From Mesonia aestuariivivens (GTDB lineage Bacteria; Bacteroidota; Bacteroidia; Flavobacteriales; Flavobacteriaceae), in NCBI RefSeq assembly GCF_019311235.1, contig NZ_JAHWDF010000005.1, positions 124,001 to 188,000 on the forward strand: DNA of 64,000 bases, in the 5' to 3' direction. The notes beneath the pieces were generated by a model. It was given only the letters and a program-made list of their open reading frames with translations, made no database searches and had not been told where the DNA came from. Within the stretch, counting starts at the first letter, position 1; every line of letters starts with the position of its first letter. Positions 18,244 through 26,704 of this stretch are shown here, one piece after another. The position numbers and the translations under genes were made by a program.

Positions 18244-19065
18244 TTATTCTTCTAAAGTTACGGTTCTGGTTACTGGATTAAATGGACTTTCAACTAAATT
18301 ACCATCTTTATCTAAAAGTTCTAATTTAATTGTGTTTTCTCCCATAGGAAGACCTTCAATCACTTTAGGTTCCCAAGTATCTAGCATAAATTCTTGGTCG
18401 TTTATGGTAGCTTTTACTTTGTTTCCTGAAGCAGAAAGATCTGTATTTAATAAGAAAAAGTCTAACATTACTTTTTCTGTATCTTTACCAGTATAAGTTC
18501 CTTTAGGTCTACTGTAGATCATATGAGGTTTAGTAATATCTACATTTCCTAGCTCATCATCTTTTGCATCACCAATGGTTAATTTTTTTACTACAAATGA
18601 ATTTGCATTTTTAACAGATTCATGGTAAGAACGTGATAAGAAAGCGACAAGTAAGTGATTACCAGGCTCAATATCTTTATTGAAATTAGGTTCGTAATGA
18701 GCAGAATAAGGATCATTATCCATAATAAAATGGATGTGTTGACCTTTACCTGAATTAGCCATCATTTTTTCTTTAGCTCCTTCAGTTTGTACTCCTAAAT
18801 CATAATTTTTTACATCAAACTCAAATTTAACTTGTTTACCATCGGTCAACATTTCTTTTTTAGGCTCAATTAAGCTTAAGCTTGAATTTTCGTAAGCAGG
18901 AGAGTTTTCTAATGGAGATAGAGTGATTTCTTTTGCTTCCATTTCAGAAGTTTCTTCTGTCTTGGTCTCATTATCCATGTCTTTTTCAGCTTCTTTTTTA
19001 TTTTCTTTACAAGAAGTTGCTGCAATTACCATTGCAGAAGCTATTATTAAACTTATTTTCTTCAT
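18244..19065 (-). CDS. Lipoprotein of unknown function
   Basis: A 273-residue lipoprotein (signal ending ATSC, Cys19) followed by a Glu/Lys-rich linker (about 20-46) and a beta-rich globular domain. Similar Bacteroidota proteins are often labelled phosphopeptide-binding protein, but I see no FHA or other binding motif that supports it. Two His-containing stretches are notable: GQHIHFIMDNDPYSAHYEP (about 113-131) and PHMIYSRPKGTY. The C-terminal part (about 210-270) looks like an Ig-like fold. It lies upstream of the ECF sigma unit on the same strand, with its own terminator between them, so it is a separate transcript. Confidence 0.7.
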   Translation of the reverse strand: MKKISLIIASAMVIAATSCKENKKEAEKDMDNETKTEETSEMEAKEITLSPLENSPAYENSSLSLIEPKKEMLTDGKQVKFEFDVKNYDLGVQTEGAKEKMMANSGKGQHIHFIMDNDPYSAHYEPNFNKDIEPGNHLLVAFLSRSYHESVKNANSFVVKKLTIGDAKDDELGNVDITKPHMIYSRPKGTYTGKDTEKVMLDFFLLNTDLSASGNKVKATINDQEFMLDTWEPKVIEGLPMGENTIKLELLDKDGNLVESPFNPVTRTVTLEE

Positions 19066-19153
19066 AACTTGGTTTGGTTTTTAAATTCTATGCTAATTTA
19101 TTGTAGAGTTTTAACATAGCAAAGCATTTAAAATAAGCTTAACATCTAAGTTT

Positions 19154-20020
19154 TTATTTCTTAGTATATGCAATTTCTAAAGCTTTAGGTAGCATATGAG
19201 CTTTAACTTTTTTTAATTTTTGGCAATATTCTCCATCTATTTGAAAATCAATAGGGGTGTTCGTTTCAATAGTAACTTCAGTGACATGAATACATTCAAC
19301 AAAATCACTTGAGAGTTCACTTTTTGTATTTAATGTTTTTAAAATTTCAATGAGATCTAATTTTTTAAAAATTAAAATTTCAAAAAGACCATCATCCATT
19401 TTCCCATTTGGATTCACTACGGCTCCAGTACCAAATTTTTTACTGTTAGCTAAAGCGAGCATAATACCTTTCTTGGTAAAACTTTCTTTTGGTGTTGTGA
19501 TTTTAAACTCATAAGGACCTTTACTTTGAAATAGAGTAGTAATGCTATTTATGGCATAACCTAGTTTACCGCGTAGAGAACTACTCTCAAATTCTTTAAT
19601 CAATTCTGCGTTTAAACCAAAATCACTAATATGTAGTCCTATCTCTTCATTAATCTGAATAGCATCTATTTTTCTGGTTTGTCCAAAAAGTGCAATTGGT
19701 ATAAAATCTTTCGGGTTTTCAGGTAAATCTAAATCACTCGCCAGCCCATTAGCAGATCCTGCAGGTAAAATACCAATAGGTAATTGTTGGTCTTTCATAG
19801 CTTCGGCCACTAATTTAACCGTGCCATCACCACCAGCTATAATCACTCTATCAAAAGATTCTTTAGCTAGTTTTTGTTGAATTTTTTCAAGATCATTTTC
19901 ACCTGTAGTTTTAAAAATGGTGTATTGGTGTTTATGATTCAACTCAGTTTTTACCATTTTTAATAAATGGCTTTTATCTTCGTTACCACTAATAGGATTA
20001 ATGATGAATAAAAAATTCAT
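19154..20020 (-). CDS. Diacylglycerol kinase-family lipid kinase (YegS/DgkB type)
   Basis: A 288-residue cytoplasmic lipid kinase. The N-terminal nucleotide-binding domain has NPISG (8-12), the signature GGDGT (63-67) and GILPAGSANGLASDL (83-97). The C-terminal beta-sandwich includes GTGAVVNPNGKMDDGLFEI and ends in the IDFQIDGEYCQ strand typical of the family. Substrates in this family include diacylglycerol, sphingosine-like lipids and phosphatidylglycerol; which applies is not evident. It is divergent from an App1-type phosphatase gene with about 69 bases between the starts. The two could run opposite reactions on phosphatidate. Confidence 0.92.
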   Translation of the reverse strand: MNFLFIINPISGNEDKSHLLKMVKTELNHKHQYTIFKTTGENDLEKIQQKLAKESFDRVIIAGGDGTVKLVAEAMKDQQLPIGILPAGSANGLASDLDLPENPKDFIPIALFGQTRKIDAIQINEEIGLHISDFGLNAELIKEFESSSLRGKLGYAINSITTLFQSKGPYEFKITTPKESFTKKGIMLALANSKKFGTGAVVNPNGKMDDGLFEILIFKKLDLIEILKTLNTKSELSSDFVECIHVTEVTIETNTPIDFQIDGEYCQKLKKVKAHMLPKALEIAYTKK

Positions 20021-20089
20021 AGTATAGCTTTATATGTCTTCAAAAATATCTATTTTTCAGCTTACATAACGTTATACTTTCTATAATTT

Positions 20090-21052
20090 ATGAAACTTGA
20101 TTTAAAAATTTACCGAAGTTATGCCAATGAACGAGAGATCGTGGTGATGGGGCATTTGTTTAAAAAACATGCTCCCGATGTTTTTGATCTCGATAAACGT
20201 TGGTATAAACATGCTTGGGCTGTAATTAGAATGTTTAGAATTAAAACGATATCTAATGCAGAAGTTATTTTTAAATTTAGAGGAAAAGAAATTACTACTA
20301 AAACTTTAGATGATGGTCACTTTAGATTAACAATTCCTTATCATGAGTCTATTGATAGTGGGTGGCATCAATTTACGATGGCGGTTGAGGTAGAAGGTAA
20401 TAAAAAAGAAAAAAAAGGAGAGTTTGTAAAACCTTATCCTGGGGAGTATGGTGTGATAAGTGATATAGATGATACTTTTTTAATATCTCATTCTGGTAAT
20501 TTATTTAAAAAGCTTTATGTGATGCTCACTAAAAACATCAATAAACGTACTGTGTTTGATGAAGCAGTAAATCATTATAAATTTTTAAATAGATTAGGAA
20601 GAGAAGATAAGTCTACCAATAACGCTTTTTTTTATGTAAGTAGTAGTGAATGGAATTTGTACAATTTTATTAGTCAGTTTGCCGAGCTAAATGAATTACC
20701 AAAAGCAGTTTTAAAACTGAAAAATATAAAGACTGGAATTGCTGATTTTTTATTTAGTGGTGGGGGAGATCACAATCATAAGTTTTATAAAATTAAACAT
20801 TTAGTCGAATTTTATCCTGAATTAAGATTTATACTTTTAGGCGATGATTCGCAGAAAGACCCAGCTATTTATCAAAATATTGTAAAGATTTTTCCTGAGA
20901 ATATAAGCACTATTTATATTCGCCAGACTGGTAAGAAAAAGAAAAATAACGTAAATAAAATTTTAAAGAATATAGCATCTATGGATGTGAAAGTATGTTA
21001 TTTTGAAAATAGTGAACAAGCGATGATTCATTCAAAAGAAAATTTAAAATAA
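20090..21052 (+). CDS. App1-family phosphatase (DUF2183)
   Basis: A 320-residue protein with an N-terminal beta-sandwich (about 1-115) and a C-terminal HAD-like phosphatase domain of the App1 type. The catalytic motif is SDIDDTF with Asp125 and Asp127. Later motifs are FFYVSSSEWNLY (Ser motif) and RFILLGDDSQKDPAIY (acidic motif). In yeast App1 is a Mg-dependent phosphatidate phosphatase; bacterial members share the motifs but their substrates are mostly untested. The gene is divergent from the lipid kinase gene, and its 3' end faces the YtxH gene across a hairpin. Confidence 0.88.
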   Translation: MKLDLKIYRSYANEREIVVMGHLFKKHAPDVFDLDKRWYKHAWAVIRMFRIKTISNAEVIFKFRGKEITTKTLDDGHFRLTIPYHESIDSGWHQFTMAVEVEGNKKEKKGEFVKPYPGEYGVISDIDDTFLISHSGNLFKKLYVMLTKNINKRTVFDEAVNHYKFLNRLGREDKSTNNAFFYVSSSEWNLYNFISQFAELNELPKAVLKLKNIKTGIADFLFSGGGDHNHKFYKIKHLVEFYPELRFILLGDDSQKDPAIYQNIVKIFPENISTIYIRQTGKKKKNNVNKILKNIASMDVKVCYFENSEQAMIHSKENLK

Positions 21053-21058
21053 AAAAAA

Positions 21059-21080
21059 AGCCCAACCGTAAGGTTGAGCT
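21059..21080 (-). terminator. Terminator of the YtxH gene
   Basis: A 9-bp stem (21059-21067 with 21072-21080) around a 4-base loop. It has a C/A mismatch on the plus strand but a G-U pair on the minus strand, where it is followed by a long T-run. It therefore fits the minus-strand YtxH gene better, though it also lies just after the App1 stop. Confidence 0.7.
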
Positions 21081-21101
21081 CTTCTTAAAAAATTCTTTTT
21101 A

Positions 21102-21386
21102 TTAGCTTGCCGCATTATGCAATTCAGCTTTTGCTTTATAACCAATTTCTTCACCTTTAGAGTCTGCAATTGCAGCATCTTTTCTAGCCTTAAGAGCTTC
21201 TAATTTATGTTCGATTGAATTCTTAACACCATCTAACTTTCCTTTAGCACCTTTCACATAATCATTACTAGTAGAAGCGATCTCTTTTCTAGTATCTGCT
21301 CCTTTTTTTGGGGCTAATAATATTCCAGCTGCAGCTCCTGCTAATGCTCCTGTAACAATCCCTATCAACACTTTTCCTGTTTTCAT
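21102..21386 (-). CDS. YtxH-domain protein
   Basis: A 94-residue protein with one Gly/Ala-rich membrane segment (about 5-24) followed by the family motif LLAPKKGADTRKEI and a charged helix. YtxH proteins are small membrane-associated proteins linked to general stress in many bacteria; their biochemical role is not known. I chose the ATG at 21384-21386 because the sequence before it in the longer frame is hydrophobic, unconserved-looking and would precede the domain by 32 residues. It lies immediately after the trehalose synthase gene on the same strand, about 120 bases away, with a terminator of its own. Confidence 0.85.
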   Translation of the reverse strand: MKTGKVLIGIVTGALAGAAAGILLAPKKGADTRKEIASTSNDYVKGAKGKLDGVKNSIEHKLEALKARKDAAIADSKGEEIGYKAKAELHNAAS

Positions 21387-21509
21387 ACTATTTATGGTTT
21401 TTAAATTAAACTTAGGTAAAAGTACATATAACATTAATTCACTAAATAAAAATATAGTTAAGCTTGATTTAAACTTTTTCAATTTTCCTTAAAGTTTTAA
21501 CAGAATAAT

Positions 21510-23717
21510 TTATCGTGCAAATGTTTCTAATAAATTTTTCACTTGTTCTGTATCTTCTACATAAAAACTAGCTTCTGTTTTTTGTAAACCTACCTTTACC
21601 GTAAAGGTTTTATCTGGCAATTCTCTAAACATATATTCATCTGTCCAATCGTCACCAATGGCAAAAATAAAATCAAAATCTTGGTTTAATTGTTTAGTAG
21701 CAGCCCGACCTTTATTAACACCACTATTTTTTATTTCAATAACTTTATTACCATTTAAAACACTTAAATCATGATTAGAAGTAAGGTCTTTGACCACACT
21801 AGAAAGTTCGTTTGCTCTTTGCCCACCTAATTGCGGATCTGATTTTCTATAGTGCCAAGCTAAAGAATAATTTTTCTCTTCTATAAATGTACCTGGTGTA
21901 CGATCTACGAAAGACTCTAAAACGGGTCTTATGCTACTCATCCAGTTCTTATTTACATTTTCCGTGAGGTTCCAATCTCCTAATTTTTCTTTTAACCATA
22001 ACCCGTGTTCAGCAATAAGTGTAACTTGTTCTTCTCCAAAATGTTTTTCTAAAAAGTCTTTATCACGACCACTAATAATTACGACTTCACAATTTTTAGC
22101 ATTTAACTTTTCAATGGTAGTGAATAGTTCTGGGTTAGGAGCAACTAATTCTGGATCGTCATTAAAATCTACTAAAGTTCCATCAAAATCTAAAAATAAG
22201 ATTTTCTTTTCAGCTTTATTAAATTGTGAAACAATGTCTTCTTGATTTGCAGTACTAATATATTTAGCTTTTTTAGAGATATGGTTTACTTTAGTACCTT
22301 CTAGCGCTTTCATGAATTCATCTGCCCATTTTTTAATATCATAGCGTTTTAATCTCTTCTGAATAATTTTATTCCTAGATTTTTGCTCTTTTAATGGCAT
22401 CTCGTAGGCTTGCTTTAGCGCATCTGCAATTTGATCGTAATTATTAGGGTTAATAATTAAGGCTTCATTCATTTCGTGCGCAGCTCCCGCCATTTCACTT
22501 AAGATAAGCACTCCAGATAAATCTGTTCTTGTTGCAATGTATTCTTTGGCTACCAAATTCATTCCATCTCTACGTGGGGTAAGTAAGGCTATATCACAAG
22601 AGGTGTATAAATCTATTAAATTATCGAAAGGCATTGAGCGATAGAAATACCAAATAGGAGTCCAGCTTACCGTTGAAAATTTACCGTTTATTCTTCCAAC
22701 CAGTTCATCTATTTCTCGTTTTAATTTTTGGTATTGTGGTACGTTAGAGCGTGAGGGTACGGCCAGCATAATTAAACGTACTTTTTCTTTAAATTCAGGA
22801 TATTTTTCTAAGAAATGTTCAAAGGCTCTAATTCTATTGGCAATACCTTTGGTGTAATCTAAACGGTCTATCGATAAAATCATTTTTGATCCAGGGGTGG
22901 TATCTAAATGCTGATCTAATCTTACTTGAAGTTCTGATTTTTGATCTTGAGTTTTTTCAAAATGTTCTAACGCAGCGCTTTCAAATTTCTCATAATCTAT
23001 TCCCATAGGGAAAGAGTCTACTTTTACAATTCTATTTTTAAGTGTAATCTCGTTAAATTGTGTTTCGTGTCTTAAAATTCTACTTACAGAACTTAAAAAG
23101 TGTCTTTCGTAATCGTAGGTATGAAAACCTAATAAATCTGCACCTAACATACCTTTTAATAAAGACTCACGCCATGGTAATGTTCTAAAAACTTCATAAG
23201 AAGGGAATGGTATATGCAAGAAGAAGCCTATCGTTACATTAGGTTTATTTTTTTTTATAATACCAGGAACTAATAATAATTGATAATCGTGTATCCAAAC
23301 CGTATCACCATCATCAAGGTTTTCTAGTATTTTTTTAGCAAATTTTTCGTTTACTTTTTTATAGCCTTCCCATTGTTGTTCATCAAACTTGGTATATTCC
23401 ATAAAATAATGAAATAACGGCCAAATGGTACGGTTACTAAATCCGTAATAATAATCGTCTAGCTCTTTTTCGGTAAGATTAATGGCTAGGCATTTTTCTT
23501 TTTCTGCTGCCGTGTTAATTTGTTGTTGAATTGCCGGGTTTACTTCTTCTTCTGTAAGGCCAGACCATCCAATCCAAAGACTATCACCTTCCTGATGTAC
23601 CGATTTCATTCCAGTGGCAAGACCTCCAACACTAGGAGAAACTTTTACATCTTGTTCATTTTCAATAGAAATTTGAAGTGGTAAACGGTTAGAAACAATA
23701 ATAGTTTTGTTTTTCAT
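21510..23717 (-). CDS. Bifunctional trehalose-6-phosphate synthase/phosphatase (OtsA-OtsB fusion)
   Basis: A 735-residue fusion. Residues 1-about 475 are a GT20 synthase that joins UDP-glucose and glucose-6-phosphate: SNRLPLQI, VGGLATGM, VWIHDYQLLLVP, GFFLHIPFPS and SIDRLDYTKGI are all visible, as is the DGMNLVAKEYIA donor-site motif. From about residue 505 a HAD phosphatase follows, with LFLDFDGTLVDF (catalytic Asp near 510), a VVIISGRD motif and AIGDDWTDEYMF. The protein would make trehalose from two sugar phosphates in the cytoplasm. It is divergent from the GH15 gene with 83 bases between the starts, which suggests shared control. Fusions of this order are known in Bacteroidota. Confidence 0.95.
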   Translation of the reverse strand: MKNKTIIVSNRLPLQISIENEQDVKVSPSVGGLATGMKSVHQEGDSLWIGWSGLTEEEVNPAIQQQINTAAEKEKCLAINLTEKELDDYYYGFSNRTIWPLFHYFMEYTKFDEQQWEGYKKVNEKFAKKILENLDDGDTVWIHDYQLLLVPGIIKKNKPNVTIGFFLHIPFPSYEVFRTLPWRESLLKGMLGADLLGFHTYDYERHFLSSVSRILRHETQFNEITLKNRIVKVDSFPMGIDYEKFESAALEHFEKTQDQKSELQVRLDQHLDTTPGSKMILSIDRLDYTKGIANRIRAFEHFLEKYPEFKEKVRLIMLAVPSRSNVPQYQKLKREIDELVGRINGKFSTVSWTPIWYFYRSMPFDNLIDLYTSCDIALLTPRRDGMNLVAKEYIATRTDLSGVLILSEMAGAAHEMNEALIINPNNYDQIADALKQAYEMPLKEQKSRNKIIQKRLKRYDIKKWADEFMKALEGTKVNHISKKAKYISTANQEDIVSQFNKAEKKILFLDFDGTLVDFNDDPELVAPNPELFTTIEKLNAKNCEVVIISGRDKDFLEKHFGEEQVTLIAEHGLWLKEKLGDWNLTENVNKNWMSSIRPVLESFVDRTPGTFIEEKNYSLAWHYRKSDPQLGGQRANELSSVVKDLTSNHDLSVLNGNKVIEIKNSGVNKGRAATKQLNQDFDFIFAIGDDWTDEYMFRELPDKTFTVKVGLQKTEASFYVEDTEQVKNLLETFAR

Positions 23718-23800
23718 AGGTTAAATTTTAGTATTGGTTGTTTTTATTTTTTTAATTTACAGTTTTATATTTAAATGACCTTAAATACACATAAACTTTA

Positions 23801-25609
23801 ATGAAAAATTTGGATTACGGAATTATAGGAAATTGTAAAAGTTCTGCGTTGGTATCTAAGACAGGATCTATAGACTGGTGTTGTTTACCTAATTTTAATT
23901 CAGATGCTATATTTGCTAAATTACTTGACCATGAGGAAGGTGGGAGTTTTAATTTAGTAACTGCCGAAGACTATGAAATTAAGCAAGAATATTTACCTAA
24001 AACAAATATTCTAGTAACCAGATTTACCGCAGAAGAAGGCTCTTTTGAAATTAGAGATTTTATGCCGCGTTATTTTAAAGAAGATGGTGATTCTCATGCG
24101 CCAGCAGAAATCGTACGTTGTATAGTGTTATTAGAAGGATCACCTAAGTTTAAAGTAGAGTACCGGCCAAGACCTGCATTTGCTAAAGAAAAGACAATTA
24201 GAAGAATAAAAGATGATTATATTAAAAGCCACACGATAGAAGGTAAATATGATTCTGTTTACTTATACTCAAACTTAGACTATCATGACATCTTAGAAGA
24301 AAAAGAAATCACTTTAGAAGAAGATGCCTTCTTTATAATGAGTTATCATGAAAAAATATTAAAACAAACAGTAGATAGAGCTTTTTTACAATACCATAGA
24401 ACATATACATATTGGTTAAATTGGAGTGAGAAAACTACTTCTTACCGCTACTATAATAAAGAAATTTTAAGAAGTGCCCTAACTTTAAAAATGCTTACGT
24501 ATGAAAAAAGTGGAGCGGTATTGGCGGCAGCAACGACCTCTTTGCCAGAAACTATAGGTGAAGTAAGAAACTGGGATTACCGTTTTTGTTGGATTCGAGA
24601 TGCATCGATGGTCATTAAAGTAGTTTCAGAATTAGGTCACGTAAAATCTGCACAACGCTTTCTTCAATTTATTATCGATGTTATTCCAGATAAAGGTGAT
24701 AAAATGCAAATTATGTATGGTATTAATGGAGAGAAAAATTTAACTGAACATATTCTAGATCACCTTAAAGGTTATAAAGGATCAAAACCTGTAAGAACTG
24801 GTAATGCTGCATATATCCAGAAACAAAACGATATTTTTGGAATTTTAATGGAAGTAATTTATCAACAATTTTTAAGGTTTGAAAATACCTTAGAAAATAT
24901 TGAAGAATTATGGACTATTACCTGCGGAACTGTACATACGGTTCAAGAAAACTGGAAAGCACCCGATAAAGGAATTTGGGAATTAAGAACAGAAGATAGA
25001 CACTTTACATTTTCTAAACTATTATGTTGGGTAGCGGTAGATAGAGCAATAAAAATAGGAGAACTTATTCATAAAAAATCTAATTTAGAACAGTGGAAAG
25101 CTACAAGAACAGAGATATTTAATGATATTTATGAAAATGCTTGGAATGAAGAAGTGCAAGCATATACACAATTTTACGGGTCTAAAGATTTAGATGCTTC
25201 TACTTTATTAATGGAAGATTATGGTTTTATAGAAGCTCAAGATCCTCGTTATATTAAAACCGTAGAAGCCACAGAACGTGAATTGCTTAAAGACGGATTA
25301 ATGTATCGCTATAAAAATGAAGATGATTTTGGTGAGCCAAGTTCATCGTTTACTATTTGTAGTTTTTGGTTTATAAATAGCCTATTTAAAATAGGGAAGA
25401 AAGAGAAAGCCATAAAATTATTTAATAAACTACTCTCTTACAGTAACCATTTAGGATTATTTAGTGAAGATATAGATTTTGAAACTAAACGTTTGTTGGG
25501 TAATTTCCCTCAAGCTTATTCACATTTAGCACTAATAGAAACCGCTACCAACTTTTCTGGAGGAATTACAGAAGAAGAAGAGCTAGCTGAATTTATACAT
25601 CATTTTTAG
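23801..25609 (+). CDS. Glycoside hydrolase family 15 protein (trehalase- or glucoamylase-like)
   Basis: A 602-residue cytoplasmic enzyme with no signal peptide. The N-terminal beta-sandwich (about 1-205) starts with the typical YGIIGNCKSSALVSKTGSID and CCLPNFNSDAIFAKLLD. The (alpha/alpha)6 catalytic part (about 220-590) has RNWDYRFCWIRDAS, a family hallmark, and GIWELRTEDRHFTFSK, which probably carries a catalytic Glu. GH15 bacterial intracellular members hydrolyse alpha-linked glucosides, including trehalose in some actinobacteria. Because the gene is divergent from the trehalose synthase fusion, trehalose turnover is the likeliest role, but this is context, not proof. The stop faces the MscS gene with no hairpin between. 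Confidence 0.9.
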   Translation: MKNLDYGIIGNCKSSALVSKTGSIDWCCLPNFNSDAIFAKLLDHEEGGSFNLVTAEDYEIKQEYLPKTNILVTRFTAEEGSFEIRDFMPRYFKEDGDSHAPAEIVRCIVLLEGSPKFKVEYRPRPAFAKEKTIRRIKDDYIKSHTIEGKYDSVYLYSNLDYHDILEEKEITLEEDAFFIMSYHEKILKQTVDRAFLQYHRTYTYWLNWSEKTTSYRYYNKEILRSALTLKMLTYEKSGAVLAAATTSLPETIGEVRNWDYRFCWIRDASMVIKVVSELGHVKSAQRFLQFIIDVIPDKGDKMQIMYGINGEKNLTEHILDHLKGYKGSKPVRTGNAAYIQKQNDIFGILMEVIYQQFLRFENTLENIEELWTITCGTVHTVQENWKAPDKGIWELRTEDRHFTFSKLLCWVAVDRAIKIGELIHKKSNLEQWKATRTEIFNDIYENAWNEEVQAYTQFYGSKDLDASTLLMEDYGFIEAQDPRYIKTVEATERELLKDGLMYRYKNEDDFGEPSSSFTICSFWFINSLFKIGKKEKAIKLFNKLLSYSNHLGLFSEDIDFETKRLLGNFPQAYSHLALIETATNFSGGITEEEELAEFIHHF

Positions 25610-25637
25610 TAGAATTTAGAGGAGAAGTAAAACTATC

Positions 25638-26699
25638 TCAAGAGTTATTATTTTCTAAAACAATTCTTGTTCTAGGAAGACTTTTTGGATAGTTTTCTTT
25701 TATATATTTAATCATTTTTTCTCGAATAAACACTCTTAAATCCCAATTGGTAGGCGAGTTTTTAGAACTTACTAAAGCTCTCATTTGCATAGATTTTTCG
25801 GTACATTCGGTAACTTGTAATACATTTACTTTACCATCCCAAAGAGGGGTACTTTTTAGAAGTCTGGTTAATTCTTCTCTTAAATCATCTACAGAAATAT
25901 CATAGTCGGTATGCAGAAACACAGTTCCCATAATATCTGAAGTTGTACGCGTCCAATTTTGAAAGCTATTTTCTATAAAATAAGTAGAAGGAACCACTAA
26001 TCTTCGCTTATCCCAAATTCTAATCACCACATAGGTGAGAGTGATTTCTTCAATCCATCCCCATTCTCCTTCTACAATTACCGCATCTTCTAAGCGAATA
26101 GGTTGTGTAATAGCAATCTGTATACCAGCTAATAAAGTGGCAATTGCTTTTTGTGCTGCTAAACCTACAATAATACCTGCAATACCAGCAGAAGTAAGTA
26201 AACTTATACCAATGTTTCGAATACTTTCAAAACTCATTAAAGTAATACCGATGGCTAAAATTACTAGAATAAAGATGATAATATTTTCAAGAATTGTAAA
26301 TTGTGTATATACTTTTCTTGCTTTTAAATTATCTTCTTTAGAGACATCATATTTACTCAATAACCTTCGTTTAAAAACTTTAAATAAAAGAATAAGAAAC
26401 CAAGTAATAGAAACAACTAACAGAATTAAAATAAGGTGTGAGGCTAAATAATTGAAATTTTCATCTATAAAAACTTTTGAAGCTTTTCCAATCCAGATTA
26501 CAATAGCAATTAGAAAAAGAAGTAGAGGTATTTGAATTCTTTTAGCGAAATTTATGGGTAAAATATTTCTAGGATTTTTACCAATTTTCTTTATAAAAAG
26601 ATACGCGCCCCAAAATGATATAATTATTCCTATAACACCATAAATAATATATTTTAAGGTAAGCTGTGTAATATTAACTTCTTCTGAACTGAAAGTCAT
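25638..26699 (-). CDS. MscS-family mechanosensitive channel (short form)
   Basis: A 353-residue membrane protein with about five hydrophobic segments (near 16-31, 52-68, 83-102, 131-150, 160-190). The last is the Gly/Ala-rich pore helix, TSAGIAGIIVGLAAQKAIATLLAGIQI. The cytoplasmic beta domain follows (GEWGWIEEITLTYVVIRIWDKRRLVVP) and then the C-terminal alpha/beta region. It should open under membrane tension to release solutes on osmotic downshock. It is 5 bases downstream of a longer MscS gene, and the two are related to each other in the pore and beta domains. Confidence 0.92.
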   Translation of the reverse strand: MTFSSEEVNITQLTLKYIIYGVIGIIISFWGAYLFIKKIGKNPRNILPINFAKRIQIPLLLFLIAIVIWIGKASKVFIDENFNYLASHLILILLVVSITWFLILLFKVFKRRLLSKYDVSKEDNLKARKVYTQFTILENIIIFILVILAIGITLMSFESIRNIGISLLTSAGIAGIIVGLAAQKAIATLLAGIQIAITQPIRLEDAVIVEGEWGWIEEITLTYVVIRIWDKRRLVVPSTYFIENSFQNWTRTTSDIMGTVFLHTDYDISVDDLREELTRLLKSTPLWDGKVNVLQVTECTEKSMQMRALVSSKNSPTNWDLRVFIREKMIKYIKENYPKSLPRTRIVLENNNS

Positions 26700-26704
26700 T
26701 AAAT

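Noticed and set aside
21387-21482. Longer start for the YtxH protein
   Set aside because: The additional 32 residues precede the conserved YtxH start and look like translated non-coding sequence.
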